From Flavobacterium album (GTDB lineage Bacteria; Bacteroidota; Bacteroidia; Flavobacteriales; Flavobacteriaceae): a stretch of 64,000 bases of DNA. Below the pieces are notes generated by a model. The model was given only the letters and a program-made list of their open reading frames with translations, searched no databases and was not told the DNA's origin. Below, piece after piece: positions 34,201 to 41,936 of this stretch (within the stretch, counting starts at the first letter, position 1; every line of letters begins with the position of its first letter). Position numbers and translations under genes: made by a program. The stretch spans positions 1,625,001 to 1,689,000 of the forward strand of contig NZ_CP029186.1 of the NCBI RefSeq assembly GCF_003096035.1. Reading direction: 5' to 3'.

Positions 34201-34394
34201 CAGGCAATGTTATTTTCGGTTGCAATGCAGCCACGTCAAGCGTAGACGGGCGCGCTGTGAGCACATCGGCCCCTTTGTCTGCAACGTTTAATACATCCAA
34301 TAATAATTACATTATTGTAACAGCTACCCTCGCCAATGGCAGTGATTCCGTGACTTTGAAAGGTTTTGAAGTATTATTTGATAAAGCAGTATAA
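31239..34394 (+). CDS. Tail fibre protein
   Basis: The 1051-residue protein is a modular fibre. Residues about 80-400 hold four related segments, each with a strand and then a G-x-GTYG / PGVYG / KGTWG turn. A beta-rich central part and a domain common in phage fibres (FKAQCVVATTGNSALSGLLTIDG, NGIYIANSSSWTRASDAD) follow, then a typical end unit (AVGLGNVDDTSDTNKPVSTAQQM) and a C-terminal knob (about 905-1051). It probably binds the host surface. No chaperone gene follows; the lysis cassette starts two bases later. Confidence 0.78.
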   Translation: MENQKLTQRPQAATITENALIHIAEPFDISQGPDGSSYKFPAANLFAAGQDNIDIRKYISVEDADNLSTILSKINSLPQYVVNEKQSVWFVTKAANRSADGLYSAQRILKFKMMNKGKGTYGSGATQLTSNDIELIYSNDEVLSDIGADPVTDIVDYGALENETQTVSQWLNSRNPEIVIQPQNEGYTLFQGKVDGIPVSYLWIGLPGVYGAGEQQSIDADFQTLDDTIPQYDNNTPLIRNIGLIQVFPVIQGMCAKLNQLTTIITPLDTPVLFTGYTIGETGAGISHTFLFMGGKGTWGVGGNNIAAHMLYLLLEKPLGTDDIEDNDTTIIIPLGEIEEGGFLAAANFDEHDFTGTGLEYYFSYYIGDVLYLALFIGAPGVYGSDIDSDYFTNADFAQVTNDNISGMPTLQLVNAEGNGTTDPLTVKDTSGTPKLSHRSDRLIFTDVENIEHEYSFSQEDGNRIARINEAIPITGTTGNNPVTGDIEFEGSRQFINGDINGLYSIIYLNDNSVGMNSISTEPTKYSGFYISSNYITSTIHSPNANSSFTIGATGISMNIGNTFEEITSNVSFSTSGLTLNSNDPASKGISGSADYTPNIGDLDYTQKKYVDARTLQQILSNGTVATIGTNLALNTAMGNFQINTNGDVFFGGAGTFQISHPNIQITGNTAFAGDVQITGSPYNSTSAVHRGYVDNAIAGLNFKAQCVVATTGNSALSGLLTIDGITLTGGERVLVKNQITASENGIYIANSSSWTRASDADTGSELENKTIPVTKGVVNQDTWWTITNDSISLGTTSITFSQTGGMGTYANGTGLQLVGNIFSADPNYIATAVATALTGKEPVINAGLSGQYWRGDKTWQTLNKSAVGLGNVDDTSDTNKPVSTAQQMAMNGLLNKLKNDVADSSALTGSTTETIMGSCYIAAGTIAAGTLTLKMPFAKSFANGTVVLKVYCNATNDLMGSPVSLGAYTAAANVNYIPFFREFLLKTGNVIFGCNAATSSVDGRAVSTSAPLSATFNTSNNNYIIVTATLANGSDSVTLKGFEVLFDKAV

Positions 34395-34395
34395 T

Positions 34396-34638
34396 ATGAG
34401 ACAGAAAACATACCATGCCTTTACTAAAAGAGCAATATTAAACAGAACACCTAACTGGGCTAAAAACATGTTCAGGATAACATTTATACTCACTTCGGCA
34501 ATTACCATTTTCATAGCCGGTACAAACCTTTTTTCGGAGGAAATAAAGTACGAATCTATGCTCGGATTAAAAGCACTTGATGCCGTGGTCTATGGCCTTT
34601 CAAAAATGTTTGGTGTAGAAATAAAAGAGGAACAATAG
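34396..34638 (+). CDS. Small membrane protein, holin candidate
   Basis: The 80-residue product begins MRQKTYHAFTKRAIL. A start 30 bases upstream lies within the fibre gene. It has one membrane helix (about 27-46; ITFILTSAITIFIAGTNLF) and a second weak hydrophobic stretch after LGLKALDAVVYGL. Similar small proteins stand before endolysin genes in Bacteroidota phages. The position makes a holin or holin-associated role likely, but a single clear membrane helix keeps confidence moderate. Confidence 0.55.
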   Translation: MRQKTYHAFTKRAILNRTPNWAKNMFRITFILTSAITIFIAGTNLFSEEIKYESMLGLKALDAVVYGLSKMFGVEIKEEQ

Positions 34639-34639
34639 C

Positions 34640-34906
34640 ATGCCACCATTATCAGAAATATTTCCATATGTAATGAGCGTTGGTGGAGCGTATGCATGGT
34701 TTGCCGCGAGCAAATTACGCCAGGCCGGTTTACGAAAAGCGAATGTTGAGGTCGACAGCAGTTGGAGGCAGTTTTATAAAGATCTTGTAACCGACATGAA
34801 AAGCGAGATAGGTGAATTAAAGCAGGAAATAGCCATACTGAGGCAAATAGTGGAGAGTTACAAGGCATCCTGTGATGGATGCCCCAATAAAAAAAGCAGG
34901 GTATGA
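34640..34906 (+). CDS. Small membrane/coiled-coil lysis protein
   Basis: The 88 residues have a short N-terminal membrane segment (about 6-24; IFPYVMSVGGAYAWFAAS) and a coiled coil (about 40-73; DLVTDMKSEIGELKQEIAILRQIVESY) with a final CDGCPNKK. It lies between the holin candidate and the endolysin and overlaps the latter by four bases. It may be a second holin, an antiholin or a spanin-like partner. The start ATG lies two bases after the preceding stop. Confidence 0.5.
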   Translation: MPPLSEIFPYVMSVGGAYAWFAASKLRQAGLRKANVEVDSSWRQFYKDLVTDMKSEIGELKQEIAILRQIVESYKASCDGCPNKKSRV

Positions 34907-35538
34907 ATCACATAGCAGAATTTCAAAAAAAGAACGGCCTCAAAGATGACGGAATCGTTGGGAAGGACACGATAAAAAAAATGCGATACGTATTCGATAT
35001 TCCGGACGATGCGCAAATGGCTCACTTTTTAGCGAATATTCATCACGAGACAGGTGGTTTTAAAGTAGATACCGAAAAACTGAATTACAGCGCTGCCGGA
35101 TTAGTAGCCACATGGCCGGGTCGTTACAAAGATAAAAGGAGCGGTAAGCCAAATGCACTAGCAGTAACACTCGCTTCCAGGCCCGAAAAGATAGCTAATA
35201 ATGTTTATGCAGATCGAATGGGCAATGGCAATGAAGCGTCTGGTGACGGCTGGAAGTACAGGGGGCGCGGATCGCTCCAGCTGACTGGTAAAAATAACTA
35301 CAAGCTTTTCAGCGATTTTATGAACGATCCCGAAATTGTGACCAATCCTGACCGTGTAGCAACAAGATATTTTTGGGAGTCTGCATTATTTTATTTTACC
35401 AGGAATAAATTGTGGAGTAAGATGAAAGGCGCAACGCCTGCAGATGTCAAAGTTATCAGGAAAGCTGTAAACGGAGGGTATATTGGACTCAAAGATGTAC
35501 AGGAAAAATTTACATATTACTATAACATTATTATTTAA
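34903..35538 (+). CDS. Endolysin: peptidoglycan-binding plus GH19-type chitinase/lysozyme domain
   Basis: The 211 residues start with a peptidoglycan-binding motif (AEFQKKNGLKDDGIVGKDTIKKM, residues 4-27) and continue with a glycoside hydrolase 19-type domain. Its catalytic Glu is in HHETGGF (E49), and the YRGRGSLQLTGKNNY loop and NPDRVATRYFWESALFYF helix are family marks. It cuts peptidoglycan during lysis. No signal peptide is present, so release needs the holin. The sequence seems complete. Confidence 0.87.
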   Translation: MNHIAEFQKKNGLKDDGIVGKDTIKKMRYVFDIPDDAQMAHFLANIHHETGGFKVDTEKLNYSAAGLVATWPGRYKDKRSGKPNALAVTLASRPEKIANNVYADRMGNGNEASGDGWKYRGRGSLQLTGKNNYKLFSDFMNDPEIVTNPDRVATRYFWESALFYFTRNKLWSKMKGATPADVKVIRKAVNGGYIGLKDVQEKFTYYYNIII

Positions 35539-36173
35539 TGAAAAAATACATCCCATATATTGTTATCGCAATACTGGCAGTGATGCTATTAGTGTCTTTT
35601 CAGGAATGCAGCCACCGGGGCGAAATGACGGATACCAATCTTAAGGCTATAGTCGATACAGTACAACATTACAAAAACAGACTTGGTACACAGTCGTCAG
35701 GTATAAGGACATTACAGTTCGATAAAGCGCAATTGCAAAAGGAACTTATTGAAAAGGATAGCGACTTGGCCGCACTCACAAAAGAGTTTATAAAAGTCAG
35801 GTCAATAGTAAAATTCCAGGCGGTCACACAGTTCGATACTATTGGCATTGTTTACAAAGATAGCGTCCCATGTGTTTTTGAACGCTCAGGTAAAACTTTC
35901 GATAAATGGTACAGCTTTGGATATAAAGCAGACCAGGCAGGTGTGAAAATAGATTCGTTTAAAACCTGGACTTCAGCTAATATAATAACGGGCACAAAAA
36001 GAAAATGGTTTTTAGGGGAGCAGGCCATAAAAACCGATATTACGCTCTCAAATCCCAATATGGCCGTTACAAATATTACTGCGGCCGAGGTAATAATACC
36101 TTCTCCCTGGTACCGAAAATGGTATGTATGGCTGGCAGCAGGAGCAATAGGCGGATTTGTAATATCTAAATAA
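35538..36173 (+). CDS. Membrane-anchored lysis protein, spanin-like
   Basis: The 211-residue protein has an N-terminal membrane anchor (about 5-22; PYIVIAILAVMLLVSF) followed by ECSHRGE, a periplasmic coiled coil (about 50-90; IRTLQFDKAQLQKELIEKDSDLAALTKEFIKVR), a beta domain and a C-terminal membrane helix (KWYVWLAAGAIGGFVIS). It overlaps the endolysin stop and start by one base. Its arrangement fits an inner-membrane spanin-type subunit, last in the lysis cassette. It also resembles a DUF6549-type protein of Bacteroidota prophages. Confidence 0.6.
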   Translation: MKKYIPYIVIAILAVMLLVSFQECSHRGEMTDTNLKAIVDTVQHYKNRLGTQSSGIRTLQFDKAQLQKELIEKDSDLAALTKEFIKVRSIVKFQAVTQFDTIGIVYKDSVPCVFERSGKTFDKWYSFGYKADQAGVKIDSFKTWTSANIITGTKRKWFLGEQAIKTDITLSNPNMAVTNITAAEVIIPSPWYRKWYVWLAAGAIGGFVISK

Positions 36174-36186
36174 TAGCTTCAAAACG

Positions 36187-36215
36187 AAAAACCCACTCCT
36201 AAGGAGTGGGTTTTT
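36187..36215. terminator. Bidirectional terminator closing the prophage
   Basis: ACCCACTCC / GGAGTGGGT form a perfect 9-pair stem with a TAA loop, four A upstream and a T run downstream. It ends both the rightward lysis genes and the leftward tRNA. Confidence 0.85.
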
Positions 36216-36218
36216 ATG

Positions 36219-36291
36219 TGGTACCTCCAGGAATCGAACCAGGGACACATGGATTTTCAGTCCATTGCTCTACCAACTGAGCTAAGGTACC
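36219..36291 (-). tRNA. tRNA-Phe (GAA)
   Basis: The 73-base cloverleaf reads 5'-GGTACCT ... AGGTACC-A on the minus strand: 7-pair acceptor stem, D arm AGCTCAGTTGGTAGAGC, anticodon loop CTGAAAA with GAA at positions 34-36, and T arm with TTCGATT. The terminal CCA is not encoded. The 3' end faces the prophage, a setting often used by phage integrases, but no partial copy of its 3' end was seen at the left side. Confidence 0.93.
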
Positions 36292-36340
36292 AGTATGTTT
36301 GCAATGTTACTACAGTGTTTCCTGTGCTTCAATGCGGGTG

Positions 36341-36370
36341 CAAATATAGAACCATTTTTAAATTATCCAA
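36341..36370 (-). promoter_or_regulatory. Predicted tRNA-Phe promoter
   Basis: TTG (36370-36368), 19 bases, then TATATTTG (36348-36341) on the minus strand match the flavobacterial consensus. The start would give a leader of about 43 bases before the tRNA. Confidence 0.65.
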
Positions 36371-36396
36371 AACAAAATATAAAAAAAATCAATTGC

Positions 36397-36404
36397 TATC
36401 TTTG
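36397..36404 (+). promoter_or_regulatory. Predicted -7 element of the coaX operon
   Basis: TATCTTTG is an exact match, 20 bases before the coaX ATG. It supports choosing that ATG rather than longer starts. No -33 TTG is at the usual distance. Confidence 0.6.
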
Positions 36405-36423
36405 TTCCACTAATAATAACAAA

Positions 36424-37155
36424 ATGATTTTAGCGGTTGATATCGGTAATACAAATATTAAAGCAGCTGTATTTGAGGACACTGTGCTTGTCGAAAAGTT
36501 TGTGTTCGTAAAAAGCAATGCTTCAGACGAGGCTGAAAAAATTTTTCAAAAATATACCAAAATCACCCATAGTATACTTTCATCAGTAGGGAAAGAGCAG
36601 GAAAGCCTGTTTTTAATATTGAAAGAAAAAACACGGCTGCTCGAGGTGAATCACGATTTTAAATTCCCTTTTCAAAACAATTACGGTACCCCGGCTACTC
36701 TTGGCATCGACAGGATGGTGCTTGCGGCTGGTGCTGTGCTGCAATTTCCGGGGTGTAACAGGCTGGTTATTGATGCCGGGACATGCGTTACCTATGACTT
36801 TGTAGACAGTAGTAACATCTATCCGGGTGGGGCTATTTCACCGGGCCTTAGGCTTAGGTATGAGGGCATGCATACTTTTACTGCAAAACTTCCGTTGTTA
36901 TATCCGGAAATGCCTCAAAACTTCATAGGCAGCTCTACAGCAACATCCATGCATTCGGGTGTTGTAAACGGGCTTCTGTACGAACTGGAAGGGTTTATTG
37001 CGCAGTATAAGCAACAGTATCAGGATGTAACGATAATATTGACGGGTGGCGATGCTGATTTTTTGGCTAAAAGATTAAAAAACACCATATTTGCCAATTC
37101 AAATTTCCTTTTGGAAAGTCTGAATTTTTTATACTTATATACGATCAAGAAATGA
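36424..37155 (+). CDS. coaX: Type III pantothenate kinase
   Basis: The 243-residue protein shows the three CoaX signatures: DIGNTNIKAAVFE at the start (phosphate 1), LGIDRMVLAAGAV (about 97-109) and DAGTCVTYDFVD (about 118-129). It catalyses the first step of coenzyme A synthesis. It uses a monovalent cation and, unlike types I and II, is not inhibited by CoA. It heads a tightly spaced operon of envelope genes; its end overlaps the next gene by four bases, an arrangement I recall from other flavobacteria. Confidence 0.95.
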   Translation: MILAVDIGNTNIKAAVFEDTVLVEKFVFVKSNASDEAEKIFQKYTKITHSILSSVGKEQESLFLILKEKTRLLEVNHDFKFPFQNNYGTPATLGIDRMVLAAGAVLQFPGCNRLVIDAGTCVTYDFVDSSNIYPGGAISPGLRLRYEGMHTFTAKLPLLYPEMPQNFIGSSTATSMHSGVVNGLLYELEGFIAQYKQQYQDVTIILTGGDADFLAKRLKNTIFANSNFLLESLNFLYLYTIKK

Positions 37156-38426
37156 TTAAAAAAATTATTGCAGGTATCTGCCTCCTTTTTTCTTCTGTTG
37201 TTTTTTCCCAGGAAAGTAATGCGTCTCCTTATTCTTATTTTGGTATTGGTGACATAAAGTTCAAAGGCACCACAGAGAACAGGTCAATGGGCGGATTAGG
37301 GATACTGCCTGACAGTATTCACGTTAACCTGCAAAACCCGGCGGCTTATGCATCGCTTATGTATACTACTTTTACGGTAAGTGCTAGTAATTCAAAAACA
37401 AGATTCAAAACCGACTCAGCTTCAGACAATGCGAACAGGACTACGGTTGATTATATTGCGGTAGCTATCCCGTATAAAAAATTAGGCTTTGCGTTTGGGC
37501 TTATGCCTTATACTGCTGTTGGGTATAGGATAAAGAATGAGACAGTTGGCCCTGTAGCCGAAGATACGATTGTACGGACATTTAACGGTAGTGGAGGCCT
37601 TAATCGTGTATTTGGTGGAGTTGCGTATAAAATATCACCAAAATTTAGCATTGGAGCCGAGTTCCAGTATAATTTTGGGCAGGTAAAGACCAAAAGCATC
37701 ACAAATATAAAGAATGAGGTGCAGGTTATACAGTATCCTACCAGGGAGACCAACAATTCTGATTACAACGGCTTCTCCTTTAACATTGGTGCAATATATC
37801 AGGGGAAAATAGGTAAGTACGACTGGGTTACCAGTGCAGCCTTTACGCCGCAAAGTACCCTTAAAAGCAGTACCGACAGGGAGCTGGCTACCATAACCAT
37901 TACCAACTCTAACAATGAGATTGTGCACGACAATATCGATACGACTGTTTCTACTTCCGATGTTAAGATGCCGGCCAAAGCAAGTTTCGGTTCCGGTTTG
38001 GGGCAGAACAGAAGCTGGTTTATAGGCGCAGAATATACCTTCCAGCAAAGCAATGAACTCGGTAACCGTTTTGACAATGTTACCAATGCAAAATTTGAGA
38101 CAGCCCATAAATTCTCTCTGGGAGGCTATTTTATCCCGAAATATGCTTCATTTACCAGTTATATTAGCCGTATCACTTACCGTGCCGGGCTAAGGTATGA
38201 GAAAACAGGGCTGGTAATAAATGGTGAAGCAATAAATGATATGGGCCTTAGCCTTGGCGTTGGCCTGCCGATTGGTGGGCGAATAGGCGGCTCTAATCTT
38301 AATATAGGTGCAGAGTTTGGTCAAAGGGGCACAACAAGCGCAAACCTTGTAAAAGAAAATTATGTAAATTTATTCATAAGCCTTTCTATAAACGACAGAT
38401 GGTTCCAGAAAAGGAGGTATGAATAG
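37152..38426 (+). CDS. Outer-membrane beta-barrel protein
   Basis: The 424 residues have a signal peptide (MIKKIIAGICLLFSSVVFSQ, cut after about 19) and then ESNASPYSYFGIGDIKFKGTTENRSMGGLG, a start shared by many Bacteroidota FadL-like/transport-type barrels. Strands alternate through the whole chain to the aromatic end DRWFQKRRYE. It lies between coaX and a TPR-like protein before lptC, so it may belong to an envelope-building unit. Substrate unknown. Confidence 0.7.
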   Translation: MIKKIIAGICLLFSSVVFSQESNASPYSYFGIGDIKFKGTTENRSMGGLGILPDSIHVNLQNPAAYASLMYTTFTVSASNSKTRFKTDSASDNANRTTVDYIAVAIPYKKLGFAFGLMPYTAVGYRIKNETVGPVAEDTIVRTFNGSGGLNRVFGGVAYKISPKFSIGAEFQYNFGQVKTKSITNIKNEVQVIQYPTRETNNSDYNGFSFNIGAIYQGKIGKYDWVTSAAFTPQSTLKSSTDRELATITITNSNNEIVHDNIDTTVSTSDVKMPAKASFGSGLGQNRSWFIGAEYTFQQSNELGNRFDNVTNAKFETAHKFSLGGYFIPKYASFTSYISRITYRAGLRYEKTGLVINGEAINDMGLSLGVGLPIGGRIGGSNLNIGAEFGQRGTTSANLVKENYVNLFISLSINDRWFQKRRYE

Positions 38427-38443
38427 TTAAAAACTATAACGGC

Positions 38444-39811
38444 ATGAAAACACTACGCATAGTATCAGCATTTATTATAGGTTTATTTAGCATTGCGGCA
38501 AGCGCACAGGGGTCGGCTAAATGCGAAGCCGCAATCAAGACGTTTGAAGAAACGGTGATTGCCAGAAACTACAATGATGCTGCTGCACTCATGCCGGACC
38601 TGAGAAAAAAATGCCCCGAGTATAGCGAAAAGCTTTATACTTACGGGCAAAAAGTGATCGAATACAAGATTGAGACCGCGGCAACACCTGCCGAAAGCCG
38701 TATACAGCTGGACGATCTTGTTGCGCTGTATACCGAATATGCTAAATACTTCCCTAAAAGCGACGGAACTGTAAAAAAAGCGCTGCTCCAAAAAGTGAAC
38801 AAGCTGGCTACCGATGATGAGGTGTACAAATTGCTCGATGCCGCTTTTAAATCAAATAAAGAAGGCTTTACCAATTATGATGCTCTCGAAACCTATTTCG
38901 ATTTATATTTAGCACAGTTTGACGCCGGAAACAAAGGGATTTCACAGGACCAGTTTATCGGTAAATACGGAGAGTTGGCGGCACAGGTAGCCTACACTAA
39001 GAATAAGATTGCGGCCGATAAAGATGCGTTGCTTAAAAAACAGGAGACAACAAAGCTAACAGCTGACGAAACTCAGCAGATCGCTGATGCTGCAACAACT
39101 ATCGATGCTCTCGATGCCGTAGCCGAAAACATGGCGCTGCAGTCGTCCAGGTATTTTACCTGCGAAAAATTGGAGGTCTATTACGATAAAAACTACGAAA
39201 AGCATAAAGAGGATATTTCCTGGCTTGAAGGCCTGACAACGGGCATGTACAGCAACAAGTGCTATAACTCACCGGTGCTCTATAAAGGGGCACAGGCAGT
39301 ACATGCTGCAAAACCAACCGCACAAACCGCCTATATGCTTGGCAATATCGAATTGAAAAGGCGTAACCAAAAGCAGGCTATTGTTTACTTTGAACAAGCT
39401 GCTGCTCTCGAAAAAACACCCGAAAAGAAAGCATCGCTATATTATGATATAGCGGGTATTTTCAGGAATTCTGACAAAGCAAAAGCCAAAGAATTTGCTG
39501 TAAAAGCGATCGGGCTTAATGCTAAATTTGGCAAACCATACATATTGTTGGCTGAAATGTACACGACTGCCGGTAAAGAATGCGGCCTTTCAGAGTTCGA
39601 CCGTAAGGCGCTTACATGGCTGGCTATTGAAACGCTTAAAAAAGCTGAGGTTGCCGAACCAAGGTATAAAACTACCGTTGCTTCATTGGTAAAAAACTTC
39701 GAAAAAAATAAACCTGCAAAAGAAGAAGCCAAAGCCGCAGGAAGGAAAAAAGGCGACGTGATTACCTATGGCTGCTGGATCAATGAAACTGTTACTGTAC
39801 CAACCCTTTAA
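38444..39811 (+). CDS. Exported TPR-like protein
   Basis: The 455-residue product has a signal peptide (MKTLRIVSAFIIGLFSIAASAQ) and is almost wholly alpha-helical. TPR-type repeats are clear late in the chain (TAYMLGNIELKRRNQKQAIVYFEQAAALEKTPEKKASLYYDIAGIF, KAKAKEFAVKAIGLNAKFGKPYILLAEMY). Such repeats bind proteins. Its gene stands between a barrel and lptC, and its end lies within four bases of the lptC start, so a role in outer-membrane assembly or periplasmic scaffolding is plausible. Confidence 0.72.
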   Translation: MKTLRIVSAFIIGLFSIAASAQGSAKCEAAIKTFEETVIARNYNDAAALMPDLRKKCPEYSEKLYTYGQKVIEYKIETAATPAESRIQLDDLVALYTEYAKYFPKSDGTVKKALLQKVNKLATDDEVYKLLDAAFKSNKEGFTNYDALETYFDLYLAQFDAGNKGISQDQFIGKYGELAAQVAYTKNKIAADKDALLKKQETTKLTADETQQIADAATTIDALDAVAENMALQSSRYFTCEKLEVYYDKNYEKHKEDISWLEGLTTGMYSNKCYNSPVLYKGAQAVHAAKPTAQTAYMLGNIELKRRNQKQAIVYFEQAAALEKTPEKKASLYYDIAGIFRNSDKAKAKEFAVKAIGLNAKFGKPYILLAEMYTTAGKECGLSEFDRKALTWLAIETLKKAEVAEPRYKTTVASLVKNFEKNKPAKEEAKAAGRKKGDVITYGCWINETVTVPTL

Positions 39812-39814
39812 TTG

Positions 39815-40360
39815 ATGAAGGTTTATAAAATATATATACTGATTACTGTTCTTGCAGGTCTGTTGTTTTCCTGCGAAAGCAACCTGAAGGATGTGCAGCG
39901 AATTAATACTGTAACCTTCAGCCCTGCAGGCGAAACAGAAAATATCAACCTTAAATATACCGACTCCGGAAAAGTAAAGGCGATTTTGGTAAGCTCACTG
40001 ATGAAAGATTTTTCCAACCTGCAATACGGATTTAATGAATTCCCTAAGGGGGTTCATGTGACCTTGTTAGACAAATCAGAAAAAAAGACCTACGTAGTAT
40101 CGGATTATGCGATATGGTATAACAAATCGGATATTATAGACCTCCAGGGCAATGTAAGGATCACAACGGACGATGGAAAGGTCATGGAAACGGAGCAGTT
40201 GTATTATGACCAGAAGAACGAGTGGTTTTATACCGAGAAAAGGTTTAAATTTACAGATGAAAAAGGTAGTTATATAGAAGGGCCAGGCGTAGACTTCAGT
40301 AAAGACTTCAAGGTGTTTAACGCGCAGCGCAATGTCGCCGAAATTAATAATGTTGACTAA
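39815..40360 (+). CDS. lptC: LPS export protein LptC
   Basis: The 181-residue protein has a lipoprotein-like start (MKVYKIYILITVLAGLLFSC, Cys near 20) and a LptC/OstA-like beta-jellyroll, with the common motifs YTDSGKVKAILVSSLMKDFSN and VVSDYAIWYNKSDIIDLQGNVRITTDDGKVMETEQLYYDQKNEWFYTE. LptC carries lipopolysaccharide from the inner-membrane LptBFG exporter to LptA. In Bacteroidota the N-terminus is often lipoprotein-like, as here, instead of the plain helix of Escherichia coli. A TTG three bases upstream is a less likely start. Confidence 0.85.
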   Translation: MKVYKIYILITVLAGLLFSCESNLKDVQRINTVTFSPAGETENINLKYTDSGKVKAILVSSLMKDFSNLQYGFNEFPKGVHVTLLDKSEKKTYVVSDYAIWYNKSDIIDLQGNVRITTDDGKVMETEQLYYDQKNEWFYTEKRFKFTDEKGSYIEGPGVDFSKDFKVFNAQRNVAEINNVD

Positions 40361-40366
40361 CAGAAA

Positions 40367-40555
40367 ATGAATATGTATTGGAAATATGCACCCTATTTAT
40401 TTTTAGCGCTTGCCGCTTTTGCTCTGTATGATGCCATAATGAGGATGAACGAGGGACGGGATCCGCTTATCAGCTTCCTGTTCGCGGGCCTAGCAATAGC
40501 CTATTTTTTCTTTAAAAGAAATTTTTATAAAAAACGGTTCGATAACCGTAAATAA
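40367..40555 (+). CDS. Small two-helix membrane protein
   Basis: The 62-residue product has two membrane helices (about 7-23 and 34-50) and a basic end KRNFYKKRFDNRK. It follows lptC by six bases and precedes the CNNM gene by eleven, so it is part of the operon. I recall small proteins of this type in the same place in other flavobacteria. Function unknown. Confidence 0.6.
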   Translation: MNMYWKYAPYLFLALAAFALYDAIMRMNEGRDPLISFLFAGLAIAYFFFKRNFYKKRFDNRK

Positions 40556-40566
40556 AAAAAAGGCCC

Positions 40567-41835
40567 ATGGAAACGGCAGTAATAATACTATGTTTGCTTC
40601 TGTCCGCTTTCTTTTCAGGTATGGAGATCGCGTATGTGTCCTCCAACAAGGTGTATCTTGAGGTGGAGAAAAAACAGCCTGACATAATCTCAAAAATACT
40701 AACCCGCCTAACCGAAAAGCCCACGCTGTTCATGACGTCAATGCTGGTGGGAAACAGTATCGTGCTGGTTATCTACGGATATTACATGGGAAACGACGTG
40801 CTGCGGTGGCTGCATCCGGCTGTTGGCGAAATGAGCGTCTTTTTACAGCTGTTACTCCAAATTTCAATTTCTACATTTATCATTCTGCTCACGGCAGAAT
40901 TCATTCCCAAAATATTCTTCCAGGTATACGCCAATACTCTTATAAAACTGTTCGCAATCCCCGCTTACGGATTTTACTGTATCTTCAACAGGGTTTCAAG
41001 GGTTATTATTGCAGTATCTGATTTTATACTTATAAAGCTGCTGCACACCAAAGGCGATACCCAAAAAGCATTTTTCAGCAGGGGAGAGCTTGGCACTTAT
41101 ATTACCGAGCAGCTCAATGGTGCAGATGAACAAGAGGAGGTGGATTCTGAAATACAGATATTTAGGAATGCGCTCGAATTCTCAGGCCTCAAAGCCCGGG
41201 ATATCATGACGCCGCGTACAGAGATTGCTGCTGTAGAAGTGAACGATGCGGTAGCGGAACTGCGGGAACTTTTCATCGAAACAGGTTATTCTAAAATTTT
41301 GGTTTATTCGGGCACTCTTGATAACATTATCGGTTATGTGCATTCTTTCGAAATGTTTAAGAAACCGCTGACAGTGCAATCGGCAATGATACCTATAGAA
41401 TATGCGCCACAAACCATTTTTATAAAAGACCTCCTGAACCTCCTTACCCGGAAAAGGAAAAGCATGGCAGTGATACTTGATGAGTATGGCGGCACTTCGG
41501 GCATCGTCACCATCGAAGATATAATTGAGGAGCTTTTTGGCGAAATTGAAGACGAGCACGACGACGCGGGCGGGGACATTATTGAGATGGCACTTGAAGA
41601 GGGGAGTTTTGTATTCTCCGCACGGCTGGATGTGGAATATATCAATGAAAAATACAACCTCAATATACCCGAAACTGACTCGTATACTACGTTAGGAGGA
41701 TTTGCGGTGCATCACGCGAAGGAAATTCCGCAAACAGGTGAAAAACTGCTCGCAGAGGGCTTTGAGATCTTTATAGAACAGGCATCTGCCAAAAAGATAG
41801 AGCTCATTAAACTGGCGCCCTTAGCGCAGAAATAA
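40567..41835 (+). CDS. CNNM/CBS-domain membrane protein (HlyC/CorC family)
   Basis: The 422-residue protein has the family order: a CNNM transmembrane domain (about 1-140; SAFFSGMEIAYVSSNKVYLE at the start), a CBS pair (about 195-315; ARDIMTPRTEIAAVEV and KSMAVILDEYGGTSGIVTIEDIIEELFGEI), and a CorC/HlyC end domain (about 335-415). Relatives are linked to Mg2+/Co2+ export or to gliding (GldE is a related Bacteroidota protein). The nucleotide-binding CBS pair suggests regulation by adenine nucleotides. Which of these roles it has cannot be decided here. Confidence 0.85.
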   Translation: METAVIILCLLLSAFFSGMEIAYVSSNKVYLEVEKKQPDIISKILTRLTEKPTLFMTSMLVGNSIVLVIYGYYMGNDVLRWLHPAVGEMSVFLQLLLQISISTFIILLTAEFIPKIFFQVYANTLIKLFAIPAYGFYCIFNRVSRVIIAVSDFILIKLLHTKGDTQKAFFSRGELGTYITEQLNGADEQEEVDSEIQIFRNALEFSGLKARDIMTPRTEIAAVEVNDAVAELRELFIETGYSKILVYSGTLDNIIGYVHSFEMFKKPLTVQSAMIPIEYAPQTIFIKDLLNLLTRKRKSMAVILDEYGGTSGIVTIEDIIEELFGEIEDEHDDAGGDIIEMALEEGSFVFSARLDVEYINEKYNLNIPETDSYTTLGGFAVHHAKEIPQTGEKLLAEGFEIFIEQASAKKIELIKLAPLAQK

Positions 41836-41936
41836 AAAAAAATAGAAGATAGGCAAAAATATAAGGCCACCCCTTTTATTATTAAACAGATAATTGTATT
41901 TTCGCCCACTGAAATAAAATTTAACAACAATAAAAA

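Noticed and set aside
36219..36291. tRNA-Phe as the phage attachment site
   Set aside because: It is well placed, but no copy of its 3' half occurs at the left end (7.0-7.8 kb) and no integrase was found. Only an 8-base match (ATAATAGC) links the two borders.
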